Shown here in pieces: positions 51,833 to 60,416 of a stretch of 64,000 bases of DNA. Both the position numbers and the translations under genes were made by a program. Every line of letters begins with the position of its first letter. The first letter of the stretch is position 1. The notes beneath the pieces are model-generated. The model was not told the origin of the DNA and made no database searches. It saw only the letters and a list, made by a program, of their open reading frames with translations. Source of the DNA: CAYZJV01 sp964616275 (GTDB taxonomy: Bacteria > Spirochaetota > Spirochaetia > Sphaerochaetales > Sphaerochaetaceae); the NCBI GenBank assembly GCA_964616275.1, contig CAZTUL010000001.1, forward strand, positions 1-64,000, written 5' to 3'.

Positions 51833-54176
51833 GGTATATTCACGGCATTTTCTCACTTTCATAATCATATTTTCTGTAATGGTTTCTTCTCCTGTTTGGG
51901 CGGATACAGAGCCCCAAACCCTTATCGTTGGCAATGAAGTTGTTTCTGTTGCGACCTATGTCAGGCAATCTCAGAATCTTACTAGTACACCGAAAGTTGC
52001 TCTGGTTCTCTCTGGAGGTGGAGCGAGAGGTTTTGCACACATTCCAATAATTGAGGCAATTGAAATGCATGGTATTCCTGTTGATATGGTTCTGGGAACA
52101 AGCATGGGGAGCCTTGTTGGAGGATTGTATGCTGCCGGGTATAGTCCTGGCGACATGAGAAGGCTTATTGCCTCATATGATATGGTAGAACTTTTTGCCA
52201 TTTCTGCTATGCCGCCTATTCGGAGTGTTCCGCTTGCTCTACGAAGAGATCGTGACAATCTCTTCACTATCGGGTTTGATACTGGTGGGATAGGAAATAC
52301 ATCGGGAATCATAGGCGATCAGAGAATACTCCACATGCTCAACAATTCTTTATCGCGTGTCTCCGGAATAGATGATTTTGATGATCTGGCTATCCCTTTT
52401 CGGTGTATTGGTACCAATCTGGCTACCGGGGAGCGAATTATTTTTTCCGAAGGTTCTCTGGTGACAGCGATTCGTTCGAGTATCTCCATCCCTCTTGTGT
52501 TCACCCCGTATCCAGTTGAAGATTCGTTGGTAGTTGATGGTGGTCTGGTAGATAATATGCCGGTTGCCCTTGCTCGAGAGATGGGTGCCGATATCGTCAT
52601 AGCTGTTGATGTGAATGCTGTTGACTATAGGGTATCTAACGAAGAACTGGAATCTCTTAGTGCAATTCTTGATCAATTGGTTGTCATTCTAACGAAAAAT
52701 ACAGTAATAGAGCAAAGTACAGATGCTGATATACTCATTGAGCCGAAGTTGGAGGAGCATAGCATACTGGATTTTCTGGAAGTGGATGAGATCATTGCAG
52801 TAGGAAAAGAAAGTGCTGCAGCACATGATCAAGAGTTTACTGCTATTGCTGAACTCATTGGAGCTACCCGTACGTTGGAACCACAGGATCCCAATCGATT
52901 TGGTTCATATTTTATACTCCCAGACATTTCCATAAAGTCGGTGTCTCATCGGCAAGTGGGATTTTCACAAGAAGGCGTAGAACCTCTTGACTTGGATCTG
53001 TTCTCGCAATTTGTGGGATACCCATTGGATTCGCTTAGAAAAAACCAACTGCGACTACTTTTTGAGGATTTGAGAAACACCGGTTCTTATGCGACGGTTA
53101 CCTACGATGTTAATCAAGTAGAGACAGATGCACGAGGGACGATTCTTGGAAACATGGAGATTCAAACGAGACAGTTTAATCCAAAATTATCAATCTTATC
53201 TGCTGGAATCTTTGGAGCCATCTCACTCACATATGACTCGACTGAAGGCGTTAATCTCTATTTTACACCCGATTTCTCAGTACGATACACTCGTTACGAA
53301 TTGTTCGATTCTCCAACAACGCTCATAGTGAAACTCTCAAACGATGACGCTTTGAATTCTGAAATCCAGTTACAGAGCGAACTTTTGTCTTCTTTGGAGT
53401 TTGGTGTCTCTGCAGGGTATGTAACAGGGGGGATTCATCCTCTGAACCTTAGGCACGCAAAACGGGAATTCGACGTTCGTGATAGGATGATCACCTCAGA
53501 ACTGTTTTTCCACTATCGTCAGAATATACATAGTCTTGTAAAGCTTGCTGCCGATTTTGATTATATCTGGTATGGAGAAACCTCTGTTGGTCGGGAAACT
53601 TTTATTCCATCTATGCGAATTGAGGGGGTCTACACAACAATCCCTTTCCGATTTTTTCCATCGAAGGGATTCCGGTTCGATTATTCGGCAGTAGCTGAGC
53701 TCTCTGAACCATTCGGATATCGCATGGAGACGCGGCTGCAGAAAGTGATATCATTAGGAAAACGGGATGTTCTCTGGTTTGACCTGCACGCAGGGACGTC
53801 TCATATTTCCAATCCGAGAAAACTATCCTATTTTGACTATGGCGGATCTCGGGGTGTTCCCTCGTATCCAGCCCATTCGCTCGTTGATGATATGGTGTTA
53901 GGTCGTGTGAAACATCTCCATTGGGTTTCCAATTCAACTCCAGAAATTGTACTTCAAACCATGATTACTGCCTCATCTAAAGGATTATCAGTGTACGATA
54001 TGCTCGGTGATACTACACCCTACGAGCTCAATACAGGAACTCCCTTCTCATCTCTCTCTGGTATTGAGCTCTCCGGTTCCTTTGCCATCGGACTGGCTTT
54101 TGAGAATTTGGATGTGATTGCTGGTATTGCATTAGATAATAATCTGCATGCAGCTCTATTTATCGAGGTCCTCTAA
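51822..54176 (+). CDS. Patatin-like phospholipase with POTRA and outer-membrane barrel (type Vd autotransporter, PlpD-like)
   Basis: A 784-residue exported protein. Signal peptide ends near WA (27). The patatin domain (about 57-330) has oxyanion loop SGGGARG, nucleophile Ser94 in GTSMG and the catalytic Asp in VVDGGLVDN near 239. A POTRA-like domain (LDSLRKNQLRLLFEDLRNTG, about 360-430) leads into a C-terminal beta-barrel ending in HAALFIEVL. This layout is that of type Vd autotransporters. The start overlaps fmt by 11 bases; the stop overlaps the next ATG (TAATG). Confidence 0.9.
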   Translation: MKSRVYSRHFLTFIIIFSVMVSSPVWADTEPQTLIVGNEVVSVATYVRQSQNLTSTPKVALVLSGGGARGFAHIPIIEAIEMHGIPVDMVLGTSMGSLVGGLYAAGYSPGDMRRLIASYDMVELFAISAMPPIRSVPLALRRDRDNLFTIGFDTGGIGNTSGIIGDQRILHMLNNSLSRVSGIDDFDDLAIPFRCIGTNLATGERIIFSEGSLVTAIRSSISIPLVFTPYPVEDSLVVDGGLVDNMPVALAREMGADIVIAVDVNAVDYRVSNEELESLSAILDQLVVILTKNTVIEQSTDADILIEPKLEEHSILDFLEVDEIIAVGKESAAAHDQEFTAIAELIGATRTLEPQDPNRFGSYFILPDISIKSVSHRQVGFSQEGVEPLDLDLFSQFVGYPLDSLRKNQLRLLFEDLRNTGSYATVTYDVNQVETDARGTILGNMEIQTRQFNPKLSILSAGIFGAISLTYDSTEGVNLYFTPDFSVRYTRYELFDSPTTLIVKLSNDDALNSEIQLQSELLSSLEFGVSAGYVTGGIHPLNLRHAKREFDVRDRMITSELFFHYRQNIHSLVKLAADFDYIWYGETSVGRETFIPSMRIEGVYTTIPFRFFPSKGFRFDYSAVAELSEPFGYRMETRLQKVISLGKRDVLWFDLHAGTSHISNPRKLSYFDYGGSRGVPSYPAHSLVDDMVLGRVKHLHWVSNSTPEIVLQTMITASSKGLSVYDMLGDTTPYELNTGTPFSSLSGIELSGSFAIGLAFENLDVIAGIALDNNLHAALFIEVL

Positions 54177-55174
54177 TGGAGCATCTATGGCGAGACTATA
54201 CATCATATCTTGAGCAGCGGTATGGTAGACGTGTGTACAGGATTGGGATTGATGGAGGATTTTCCTGCCCTAATCGAACACAAAATCGAACTGGAGGATG
54301 TATCTATTGCGATGCTAAGGGTTCCTCCGCTGTGTACCAAAGAAACGATGAACGGGCATTTACTCGGCAAAGTGCCTTTGTTGAAGGTATAGACGAGTTA
54401 TGTCATAAAGCCCCTCCTAAGACCCTTGAAGCGAGAAAAACCTCAATTGGCACTCAGATTGAACGAGGTTCCCGATTTATTGATTCGCGGTATCCTCATG
54501 CAGACAAGAGTATCTATTTTCAAGCTTTCACCAGCACCTTCGATTCAACTGAGACCCTTCGTGAACTCTATGATTATGCACTGAACACTGGTACTTATAC
54601 TGAATTCATTGTAAGTACGCGTCCCGATTGTGTGTCGGATGAAGTTATACAGCTGCTTGCATCATATCGAGACAAGGTTAAGACCGTATGTGTAGAACTG
54701 GGCTTACAAAGTGGGAATGACGCTACTCTCAATTGGATTGGAAGAGGGCATACCGTAGCAGATTTCCGCTCTGCAACCAATCGTCTGCATGAAGCACACA
54801 TGGAAGTAAGTGCTCATATCATTCTTGGGTTCCCATATGAAGGTGATGCTGAAATTGATAGAACGGCAGAGGTAATCACCCAGACGCACCCCGAAGCAAT
54901 TAAGATTCACAACCTGCATGTAGTGGCGGGAACACGCCTGTATGAACTATTTCAGAGAGAACCTTTTTCCGTATCCACAAGAGAAGAACACGTACGCCAG
55001 ACCATACGATTATTGCGACATATTCCTTCAGATATTGTCATTCAACGGTTCATAAGCGATACGCCATCGCATAGGTTGGCAGCCCCGCGTGATTTTGGAG
55101 ATAAGAACCAGTTTCTCTCAGCGTTGCGTAATGAGATGATTCGATTGGGTGCTGTTCAGGGAGATAGTCTATGA
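54176..55174 (+). CDS. Radical SAM protein, YhcC family
   Basis: A 332-residue protein with the family start YRIGIDGGFSCPNR and the radical SAM cluster pattern C..GGCIYC. Typical YhcC segments such as YFQAFTSTF, GLQSGNDATLNWIGRGH and HIILGFPYEGD are present. Reaction unknown, though a role in RNA modification has been proposed for relatives. ATG overlaps the patatin stop by one base; the stop overlaps the VanZ start by four bases. Confidence 0.9.
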   Translation: MEHLWRDYTSYLEQRYGRRVYRIGIDGGFSCPNRTQNRTGGCIYCDAKGSSAVYQRNDERAFTRQSAFVEGIDELCHKAPPKTLEARKTSIGTQIERGSRFIDSRYPHADKSIYFQAFTSTFDSTETLRELYDYALNTGTYTEFIVSTRPDCVSDEVIQLLASYRDKVKTVCVELGLQSGNDATLNWIGRGHTVADFRSATNRLHEAHMEVSAHIILGFPYEGDAEIDRTAEVITQTHPEAIKIHNLHVVAGTRLYELFQREPFSVSTREEHVRQTIRLLRHIPSDIVIQRFISDTPSHRLAAPRDFGDKNQFLSALRNEMIRLGAVQGDSL

Positions 55175-55614
55175 GCACACCGCTTATAAAGGTTATTCAT
55201 GTGTTTGGCAGCATCACATCTCCACTTATTTTTATCACAATTGTAACTTTCTCATTCATCTCTTCAAGTACGGCAGCATCAAGTAGCTGGTTGCTCATAT
55301 TTGGTGATAAAGGAGCTCATACCGTATCTTATATGGCTTTGGGATTTTGTCTGTTCTGTACAATGATTAAACCTGTAGAACAGTATTCTCTGATGCATAT
55401 CGTGAAGAAGAATTTTATGAGGATCGTGGTATTATGGGTTCTCATTATATTGTTCGGTTCGATTATTGAGTTTCTCCAGCCACGATTCGGCAGGGGTTTT
55501 GAGGTTCTCGATATTGTTGCAGATGCAGTGGGTAGTATCGTAGGAATATTTTTCAGTATCCTTGTGACTAGCATCATCAATCGTTTTCTTGTGGGGAAGG
55601 AAAGTAATTCATGA
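55171..55614 (+). CDS. VanZ-like membrane protein
   Basis: A 147-residue protein with four hydrophobic helices and the VanZ family pattern DKGAHTVSYMALG and IIEFLQPRFGRGFEVLDIVADAVGSIVG-like (E-Q-R-D-G spacing). Relatives affect teicoplanin tolerance or lipid phosphate handling; its job here is unknown. It sits in a tight run of overlapping genes. Confidence 0.82.
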   Translation: MSTPLIKVIHVFGSITSPLIFITIVTFSFISSSTAASSSWLLIFGDKGAHTVSYMALGFCLFCTMIKPVEQYSLMHIVKKNFMRIVVLWVLIILFGSIIEFLQPRFGRGFEVLDIVADAVGSIVGIFFSILVTSIINRFLVGKESNS

Positions 55615-56516
55615 ATAGTACACATAATCTGTTAGTTGAAAAAATCCGTGATGCACTTATGCATGCGGCAACACATCTTGAACCAGAGTTGGAAGATCGT
55701 ATAGCCACCATGGAGTTGGAGACAAGGAGGCTGTTACAGCAGATTCCCCTGTCTGATGAACGTTACGCAGCATACGAGACTTCGTGTGAAGTGTTATCCA
55801 TGATTCGTGAGAATTTGCAGATTGCCCATGAAACACATCTGCCTATGTGCCAGGATACAGGAATGGTTGTAGCTTTTGTAGATTATGGACCAAAAACACC
55901 TTGTTCGCTTCATGAGTTGGAGTCTGCTTTATACGAAGGGATAACACAGGCGGTGAAAGATGGAAGTTTTCGTAATTCGGTAGTGCAGAATCCACTCTTT
56001 GAACGAAAAAATACAGGAACGAATCTTCCTCCCGTAATTCATTGGAATCCAAGGAAAGAGGAGGGTACAACAATCCACTTACTCCTTAAGGGGTTTGGAA
56101 GTGAAAATTGTTCTTCTCTTACCATGCTCAACCCAACTGCACTGTCTTCAGATGTAGTTAATACAGTAGTTGCCCGGGTTGCCGAAGCTGGGGGTAAACC
56201 TTGCCCTCCAATTGTGGTAGGGGTCGGACTTGGCGGTACTGCAGAGCGAGCGGGTCAACTCGCTAAACGGGCATTATGTAGGCCGGTTGGTACTTCTCAT
56301 CCAGAGAATCGATATGCAGCATTAGAGCGAGATATTGAAGCGGGAATTCAGACACTGAATATTGGTCCTGGAGGTTTTGGAGGTCCGTTAACAGCACTAG
56401 GGGTGGCAATTGAATACGAACCTACACACATCGCGGGACTTCCTGTTGCAGTAGCTATAAGCTGCTGGGCTGACAGAAAAGCCCGAATTGACATTGGAGG
56501 TGGAGAGTATGCGTGA
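55611..56516 (+). CDS. Class I fumarate hydratase / tartrate dehydratase, alpha subunit
   Basis: A 301-residue subunit of the [4Fe-4S] hydro-lyase that interconverts fumarate and malate. Cluster ligands are in LPMCQDTG, GSENCSS and GKPCPP. Motif GVGLGGTAERAGQLAKRAL is typical. It overlaps VanZ by four bases and the beta subunit by eight. L-tartrate dehydratase is possible, but fumarase is more likely in an anaerobe's core metabolism. Confidence 0.92.
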   Translation: MNSTHNLLVEKIRDALMHAATHLEPELEDRIATMELETRRLLQQIPLSDERYAAYETSCEVLSMIRENLQIAHETHLPMCQDTGMVVAFVDYGPKTPCSLHELESALYEGITQAVKDGSFRNSVVQNPLFERKNTGTNLPPVIHWNPRKEEGTTIHLLLKGFGSENCSSLTMLNPTALSSDVVNTVVARVAEAGGKPCPPIVVGVGLGGTAERAGQLAKRALCRPVGTSHPENRYAALERDIEAGIQTLNIGPGGFGGPLTALGVAIEYEPTHIAGLPVAVAISCWADRKARIDIGGGEYA

Positions 56517-57030
56517 ATTAAAACTCCCTCTCTCTTGTGAAGATGCAATGTCTCTACAGGCTTACGAGCGGGTTCTTCTCAATGGCTCCATACTGGTCGG
56601 AAGAGATCAGGTGCACAAACGCTTTGCTGAACTCATTTCATCCGGTTCACCATTACCGATTTCATTAACTGGAGAAACAATCTATTACATGGGTCCTGCT
56701 GCCACCCCTGCAGGTATGGTCATCGGTTCTTGTGGGCCGACCACTTCAGCAAGAATGGATCCATTCACACCACAATTATTTGACTTCGGACTTTTAGCGA
56801 CTATAGGGAAAGGCCCTCGCAGTGCGGCAGTTGTGGATGCAATTACAAATCATCATGGAGTATATTTTGTCGCATTCGGCGGATGTGGAGCTCTCTACGC
56901 GAAAAGAATTGTCTCACAGACTATCGTGGCTTTTGAGGATTTAGGCCCTGAAGCACTGATGCGATTGGAGGTTGCTCAATTTCCTGTGGTTGTAGGAATA
57001 GATAGCAGGGGAAAATCTGTATTCAGGTAA
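56509..57030 (+). CDS. Class I fumarate hydratase / tartrate dehydratase, beta subunit
   Basis: A 173-residue C-terminal subunit: LKLPLSCEDAMSL, VLLNGSILVGRDQVHKRF, and GPTTSARMDPFTPQLFDFGL with TIGKGPRS and FVAFGGCGALYA are the family pattern. The start is the ATG at 56509 with GGAGG upstream, overlapping the alpha subunit; an earlier in-frame ATG is at 56488. Separate alpha and beta subunits are usual in archaea and anaerobes. Confidence 0.93.
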   Translation: MRELKLPLSCEDAMSLQAYERVLLNGSILVGRDQVHKRFAELISSGSPLPISLTGETIYYMGPAATPAGMVIGSCGPTTSARMDPFTPQLFDFGLLATIGKGPRSAAVVDAITNHHGVYFVAFGGCGALYAKRIVSQTIVAFEDLGPEALMRLEVAQFPVVVGIDSRGKSVFR

Positions 57031-57101
57031 GTTTTCTGTGGACGTTACACTACTTTGCGTATACCATTACTAGACGGGGTAGGGAATAAGGATGTTCATG
57101 G

Positions 57102-57977
57102 ATGACGATTTGGGCACGAAGGCGATACTATAGGACTCTTTTACCACTCCTCTTAGTTACGTTATCTCTGCTTCTCGTTGTATTCGGGTGTTCTCAGAAC
57201 AACGATGACGAAACTGAGTCTCTGCAGTCGGTAGCGGCGAATCAAATCTCAACTAACGGATCGGACGCTTCTGAACCTCAGTTAGATGAAACACCAGTTA
57301 TAAAACCGGAAGTGAATGCCGATGCCGATTCACCGGGCCAAGAATCAATGGTAGAGTATCTTCCTCAGCCAGATACCTTAGAGAAGCGATTCAGCTACAC
57401 ATACGGATATATGCTCATGGCAACTGCAATGCGCGATGTTCAGGATATTGATCCCGTCTACTTTGCTCGTGGTGCATATGATGCAGGTTTGAAAATGGCT
57501 CCCCTCATTCCAGAAGGTTCCATGAATACTGTCTTGTACGAATATCAGGATAAGCTCATTAGGGAAGCTGCACGTAGATTAGAAGAGCTTGCGAAGAAGA
57601 ATTTGGAAGATGCTGAGAGTTTTTTGGCTGTGAATGGGAAAAGAGAGGGAGTAATTACCACTCCTAGCGGACTTCAGTACGAAATAGTCGAAGATTCCGA
57701 AGGTGAACTGCCCACTGCAGAAGATACGGTTCAGGTACACTACCGACTCACGTATCTCGATGGGCGAGAGGGAGATGCCTCCATAAGAGGTATTCCTAGT
57801 ACATTTGAACTCGAAGCTCTCATTCCAGGATTCCGGGAAGGACTCATGCTCATGCCGGTCGGATCAGTCTTTAAGTTCTATGTGCATCCGAGTCTTGGGT
57901 ATGGAATCGAAGGTTCTACGAGGATTGAACCCAATACGCTTCTCATCTTCGATGTGGAGTTAGTTGAGATTTTGTAA
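57102..57977 (+). CDS. FKBP-type peptidyl-prolyl isomerase lipoprotein (FkpA/Mip type)
   Basis: A 291-residue exported lipoprotein: signal ends in LLLVVFGC, Cys30, followed by an acidic low-complexity linker. A helical dimerisation domain (about 90-190) precedes the FKBP domain (from TTPSGLQYEIVEDSEGE to LIFDVELVEIL). Active-site residues are partly visible (VHYRLTYLDGRE, GFREGLMLMPVGSVFKFYVHPSLGYG). The ATG at 57102 is preceded by TAAGGA at a long spacing. It overlaps the convergent YjjG gene by 18 bases. Confidence 0.9.
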   Translation: MTIWARRRYYRTLLPLLLVTLSLLLVVFGCSQNNDDETESLQSVAANQISTNGSDASEPQLDETPVIKPEVNADADSPGQESMVEYLPQPDTLEKRFSYTYGYMLMATAMRDVQDIDPVYFARGAYDAGLKMAPLIPEGSMNTVLYEYQDKLIREAARRLEELAKKNLEDAESFLAVNGKREGVITTPSGLQYEIVEDSEGELPTAEDTVQVHYRLTYLDGREGDASIRGIPSTFELEALIPGFREGLMLMPVGSVFKFYVHPSLGYGIEGSTRIEPNTLLIFDVELVEIL

Positions 57978-58658
57978 CAGCTCTACGAGCCCATGTAAAT
58001 TTGTTATCTCGTAGGTTGCTGGAGTTGTTGGATCTGGGTTCATGCCAAATCGATTAATCCAGCAGGTATCTATGCCCGAGTTTAACCCGCCACGAATATC
58101 ACTTGACGGACTATCACCAATAATAAGGGGACGTTCTGTGGGATTGCCCGATTGACGTGCAAGCTCAAGAGCTCTGGTGAAATAGTCGGGGTGTGGCTTT
58201 TGAATGCCAATTTCTTCGCTGATTACAATTGCATTGAAATAGTGTGCCGTGCGTGTAGCTGCGATTCTGCCGCGTTGCACTTGAGAGATTCCATTCGTTA
58301 TGAGCGACATAGGAATATGTTGCTCCTGTAATATGTCGAGTACCGATAGTGCATCGGGATACAGATGGTACGACTGTGAGAGCATTTCCATATACCGTTC
58401 AGCAGTCTGAGCGGGGTTTCCCTCAACCTGATGGAGGGCAAAGAACCGTCTGAATCGTTCAACTTTTAATTCCTTCATAGTGATGTTGCCCTGCTCAAAT
58501 TCAAGCCAGACCCCATTGTTGATACTACTATAAGAATGTATTAACTCCTCGTCTGTAGGAAAACCGAGTTCGGTAAAGACTCGCGTGAGTGCCCATTTCT
58601 CTGCCGCTTCAAAATCAAAAAGAGTCCCGTCTGCATCAAAGAACAAGTGGTCGTACAT
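57960..58658 (-). CDS. YjjG-type HAD pyrimidine nucleotidase
   Basis: A 232-residue HAD phosphatase with motif I FFDADGTLFDF, motif II LITNG, motif III Lys in GIQKPHPDYF and motif IV GDSPSSDIRGG, matching the YjjG group of noncanonical pyrimidine nucleotidases. Promoter TTGCAA-17-TATAGT lies 41 bases upstream, with AAAGGA before the ATG. Confidence 0.9.
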   Translation of the reverse strand: MYDHLFFDADGTLFDFEAAEKWALTRVFTELGFPTDEELIHSYSSINNGVWLEFEQGNITMKELKVERFRRFFALHQVEGNPAQTAERYMEMLSQSYHLYPDALSVLDILQEQHIPMSLITNGISQVQRGRIAATRTAHYFNAIVISEEIGIQKPHPDYFTRALELARQSGNPTERPLIIGDSPSSDIRGGLNSGIDTCWINRFGMNPDPTTPATYEITNLHGLVELLQNLN

Positions 58659-58667
58659 GGTAATTCC

Positions 58668-58696
58668 TTTACAACTAAGATGAAAAAGGTGATACT
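58668..58696 (+). promoter_or_regulatory. Probable promoter of the HdeD-like gene
   Basis: TTTACA (58668-58673), 17-base spacer, GATACT (58691-58696). The transcript would have a leader of about 50 bases before the ATG at 58756, with GGAGG; the leader can form a small stem (AGAGC with GCTCT). Confidence 0.45.
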
Positions 58697-58699
58697 CTT

Positions 58700-58728
58700 A
58701 CTATACAAAGAGCGATACGATTTTGCAA
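58700..58728 (-). promoter_or_regulatory. Promoter of the YjjG-type gene
   Basis: Minus strand: TTGCAA (58728-58723), 17-base spacer, TATAGT (58705-58700). It overlaps the divergent promoter of the HdeD-like gene. Confidence 0.6.
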
Positions 58729-58755
58729 CGTTTGCTCTCTCGATGGAGGAATCGT

Positions 58756-59337
58756 ATGAAAATGAAAGGGAAATGGATTATTCAACTGATTATTGCCATA
58801 CTTGTGGTGATTCTCGGCATATTCATATTGGTACGGCAAGATATGTTCAAGCAGGTGTTTATCATTGCGCTGGGACTTATAGCTATTGTGAATGGAATTA
58901 TTTCCCTTGCAACGATGAACAGGTACTCATTTGGTCCATTCAATCGTATTACAACTCTCATAAAGGGTGTGCTGGGACTCATCATCGGTGTGCTGGCGGT
59001 TATTATGCCTCTTGCTACCGGAGAAGCCGTATGGACGGTTATCATCTATATTCTTGCAGCTCAAATGGTACTAGCCGCATGTGTAATGTTCTTTGACTCC
59101 TTTGCGGTAAAAGCGGCTGGATTTCCTACAAGAGGTCTGGTCACGGAAGGCCTTGTTTCTCTGGTCCTTGCAGTAGTGTTATTTCTCTTCCCTCGTGATG
59201 TAGCAAATTTATTGGTAACCATACTGGGTGTGACTATCATCATTGTAGGAATAACAGTTGGAATCCTTGCAGTCGTATTAAGAAAACGCGGAGCGACTAC
59301 AATAGAAGCAGTCGATGTAGAAATAAGTGAGTCATGA
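58756..59337 (+). CDS. HdeD-family membrane protein (DUF308)
   Basis: A 193-residue protein with six hydrophobic helices arranged as three hairpins; GLIAIVNGIISLA and GVLGLIIGVLAVIMP are typical of DUF308/HdeD repeats. Function unknown; E. coli HdeD aids acid tolerance. The start I use is the ATG at 58756 with GGAGG seven bases before; the frame also extends upstream to 58723. The his leader follows. Confidence 0.85.
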   Translation: MKMKGKWIIQLIIAILVVILGIFILVRQDMFKQVFIIALGLIAIVNGIISLATMNRYSFGPFNRITTLIKGVLGLIIGVLAVIMPLATGEAVWTVIIYILAAQMVLAACVMFFDSFAVKAAGFPTRGLVTEGLVSLVLAVVLFLFPRDVANLLVTILGVTIIIVGITVGILAVVLRKRGATTIEAVDVEISES

Positions 59338-59341
59338 ACTA

Positions 59342-59368
59342 TTGACACAACAGGGTACGTTCTATAGG
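59342..59368 (+). promoter_or_regulatory. his operon promoter
   Basis: TTGACA (59342-59347) and TATAGG (59363-59368), spacing 15. Transcription would start close to 59375, about three bases before the leader ATG at 59378. A second -10-like TATACC (59384-59389) lies six bases before the inner ATG at 59396. Confidence 0.55.
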
Positions 59369-59377
59369 CTCAAGCAC

Positions 59378-59428
59378 ATGAAGTATACCAGTGTCATGCA
59401 TCATCATCACCATCTCTTTGACTGTTGA
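59378..59428 (+). CDS. hisL: his operon leader peptide
   Basis: A 16-residue peptide, MKYTSVMHHHHHLFDC, with five consecutive His codons (CAT CAT CAT CAC CAT). E. coli HisL is also 16 residues with a run of seven His. It is followed by a terminator and then hisG, so ribosome stalling at the His codons would report low charged tRNA-His. No ribosome binding site is obvious; the ATG at 59396 is an alternative start giving ten residues. Confidence 0.9.
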   Translation: MKYTSVMHHHHHLFDC

Positions 59429-59435
59429 TGGGATG
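59405..59435 (+). promoter_or_regulatory. Attenuator 1:2 stem within the His codons
   Basis: CATC-A-CCATC (59405-59414, one bulged A) pairs over nine bases with GATGGGATG (59427-59435), loop 12 bases. A stalled ribosome would cover the left arm. A candidate antiterminator pairs 59439-59448 with 59457-59469, which covers the 5' arm of the terminator. Folded by hand. Confidence 0.5.
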
Positions 59436-59459
59436 TGTGTGCGCTAACACTATACAGTG

Positions 59460-59486
59460 AGCTCCGCATTTCGCGGAGTTTTTTTT
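59460..59486 (+). terminator. his attenuator (intrinsic terminator)
   Basis: Stem CTCCGC (59462-59467) / GCGGAG (59473-59478), extendable by AG/TT, loop of five bases, followed by eight T residues (59479-59486). It sits between hisL and hisG, the position of a transcription attenuator. Confidence 0.88.
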
Positions 59487-59542
59487 ATCCTCTGGCTCGT
59501 GAACTCGGGCAGCATGCCGGAGGAGGTGAAAAGGAGATTTAT

Positions 59543-60403
59543 ATGGAGAATCGACTGCGAATCGCGGTACAGAAAAGTGGAAGATTGAGTGAAAAGTCAC
59601 TTCAGATTATTCGAGATTGCGGGATAAAATTTGGTTCTGATTCTCGGTTGTTGAAGGAAGAAGCCGATAATTTCCCAATAGAATTTCTCTACCTGCGAGA
59701 TGATGATATCCCCCGGTATGTATACGATGGGGTTGCCGATATTGGTATTGTTGGACGTAACGAATTTGATGAGCAGGATCTTCCCCTCGAGGTAATCAGA
59801 GACCTCGGGTTTTCCAAGTGCCGTCTTTCGATTGCGGTACCGAATGAATTTGCATATACCGGTATCGCCTCACTGGCACAAAAAAGAATTGCTACGAGTT
59901 ACCCAGGAATACTCTCAAAGAAATTGAAGGAATCTGGTGTTGATGCCCGAATTTATGAGATTTCCGGTTCTGTAGAAATTACTCCCTCGATAGGTGTCGC
60001 CGATGCGATTTGTGATCTGGTAAGTACTGGAGCAACTCTTGCAAGTAATGGGTTACGAGAAGTAGAGGCAATTTACTATTCAACCGCTATTATGATCGGT
60101 CATCCGGGATTGTCTGAAGAGAAGAGAACTATTCTGGATCGGCTCATGCTCCGGATTGATGCAGTAATGCGTGCCGATGATTATAAATATATTATGTTTA
60201 ATCTCCCCAAAGAGCATCTTGATCAGGCTGCCGCGATTATCGGTGGTATGAAAAGTCCAACGGTTACTCCTCTCTTGGATGAATCGTGGTGTGCTGTACA
60301 AACTGTGGTGCGAGAAACACGGTTCTGGGACGTTCTTGAACAGTTGAAAGAATTAGGTGCACAAGGTATTTTGGTGACAGCCATTGAAAAGATGGCCGAT
60401 TAG
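59543..60403 (+). CDS. hisG: ATP phosphoribosyltransferase, long form
   Basis: First step of histidine biosynthesis. With start 59543 it has 286 residues: LRIAVQKSGRLSEKSL, DDDIPRYVYDGVADIGIVG, and the phosphate-binding segment DLVSTGATLASNGLRE. The C-terminal regulatory domain (ESWCAVQTVVRET to TAIEKM) makes it the HisZ-independent long form, feedback-inhibited by histidine. A purine-rich AAGGAG precedes the ATG; an open frame upstream runs through the attenuator and is not used. Confidence 0.96.
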   Translation: MENRLRIAVQKSGRLSEKSLQIIRDCGIKFGSDSRLLKEEADNFPIEFLYLRDDDIPRYVYDGVADIGIVGRNEFDEQDLPLEVIRDLGFSKCRLSIAVPNEFAYTGIASLAQKRIATSYPGILSKKLKESGVDARIYEISGSVEITPSIGVADAICDLVSTGATLASNGLREVEAIYYSTAIMIGHPGLSEEKRTILDRLMLRIDAVMRADDYKYIMFNLPKEHLDQAAAIIGGMKSPTVTPLLDESWCAVQTVVRETRFWDVLEQLKELGAQGILVTAIEKMAD

Positions 60404-60416
60404 AGGAGAATGAGAC

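Noticed and set aside
58647..59096. A Tyr/Cys/His-rich frame overlapping the HdeD-like gene
   Set aside because: It is an out-of-frame shadow of a membrane protein with no ribosome binding site and odd composition.
59384..59398. The his leader as a ten-residue peptide from the ATG at 59396
   Set aside because: A -10-like box lies six bases before it, but it lacks a -35, while the upstream ATG at 59378 is in frame, fits the TTGACA promoter and gives the HisL length. Kept only as an alternative.
59435..59542. Longer HisG starting upstream
   Set aside because: The frame runs through the attenuator hairpin; the family begins at the ATG at 59543 with a good ribosome binding site.
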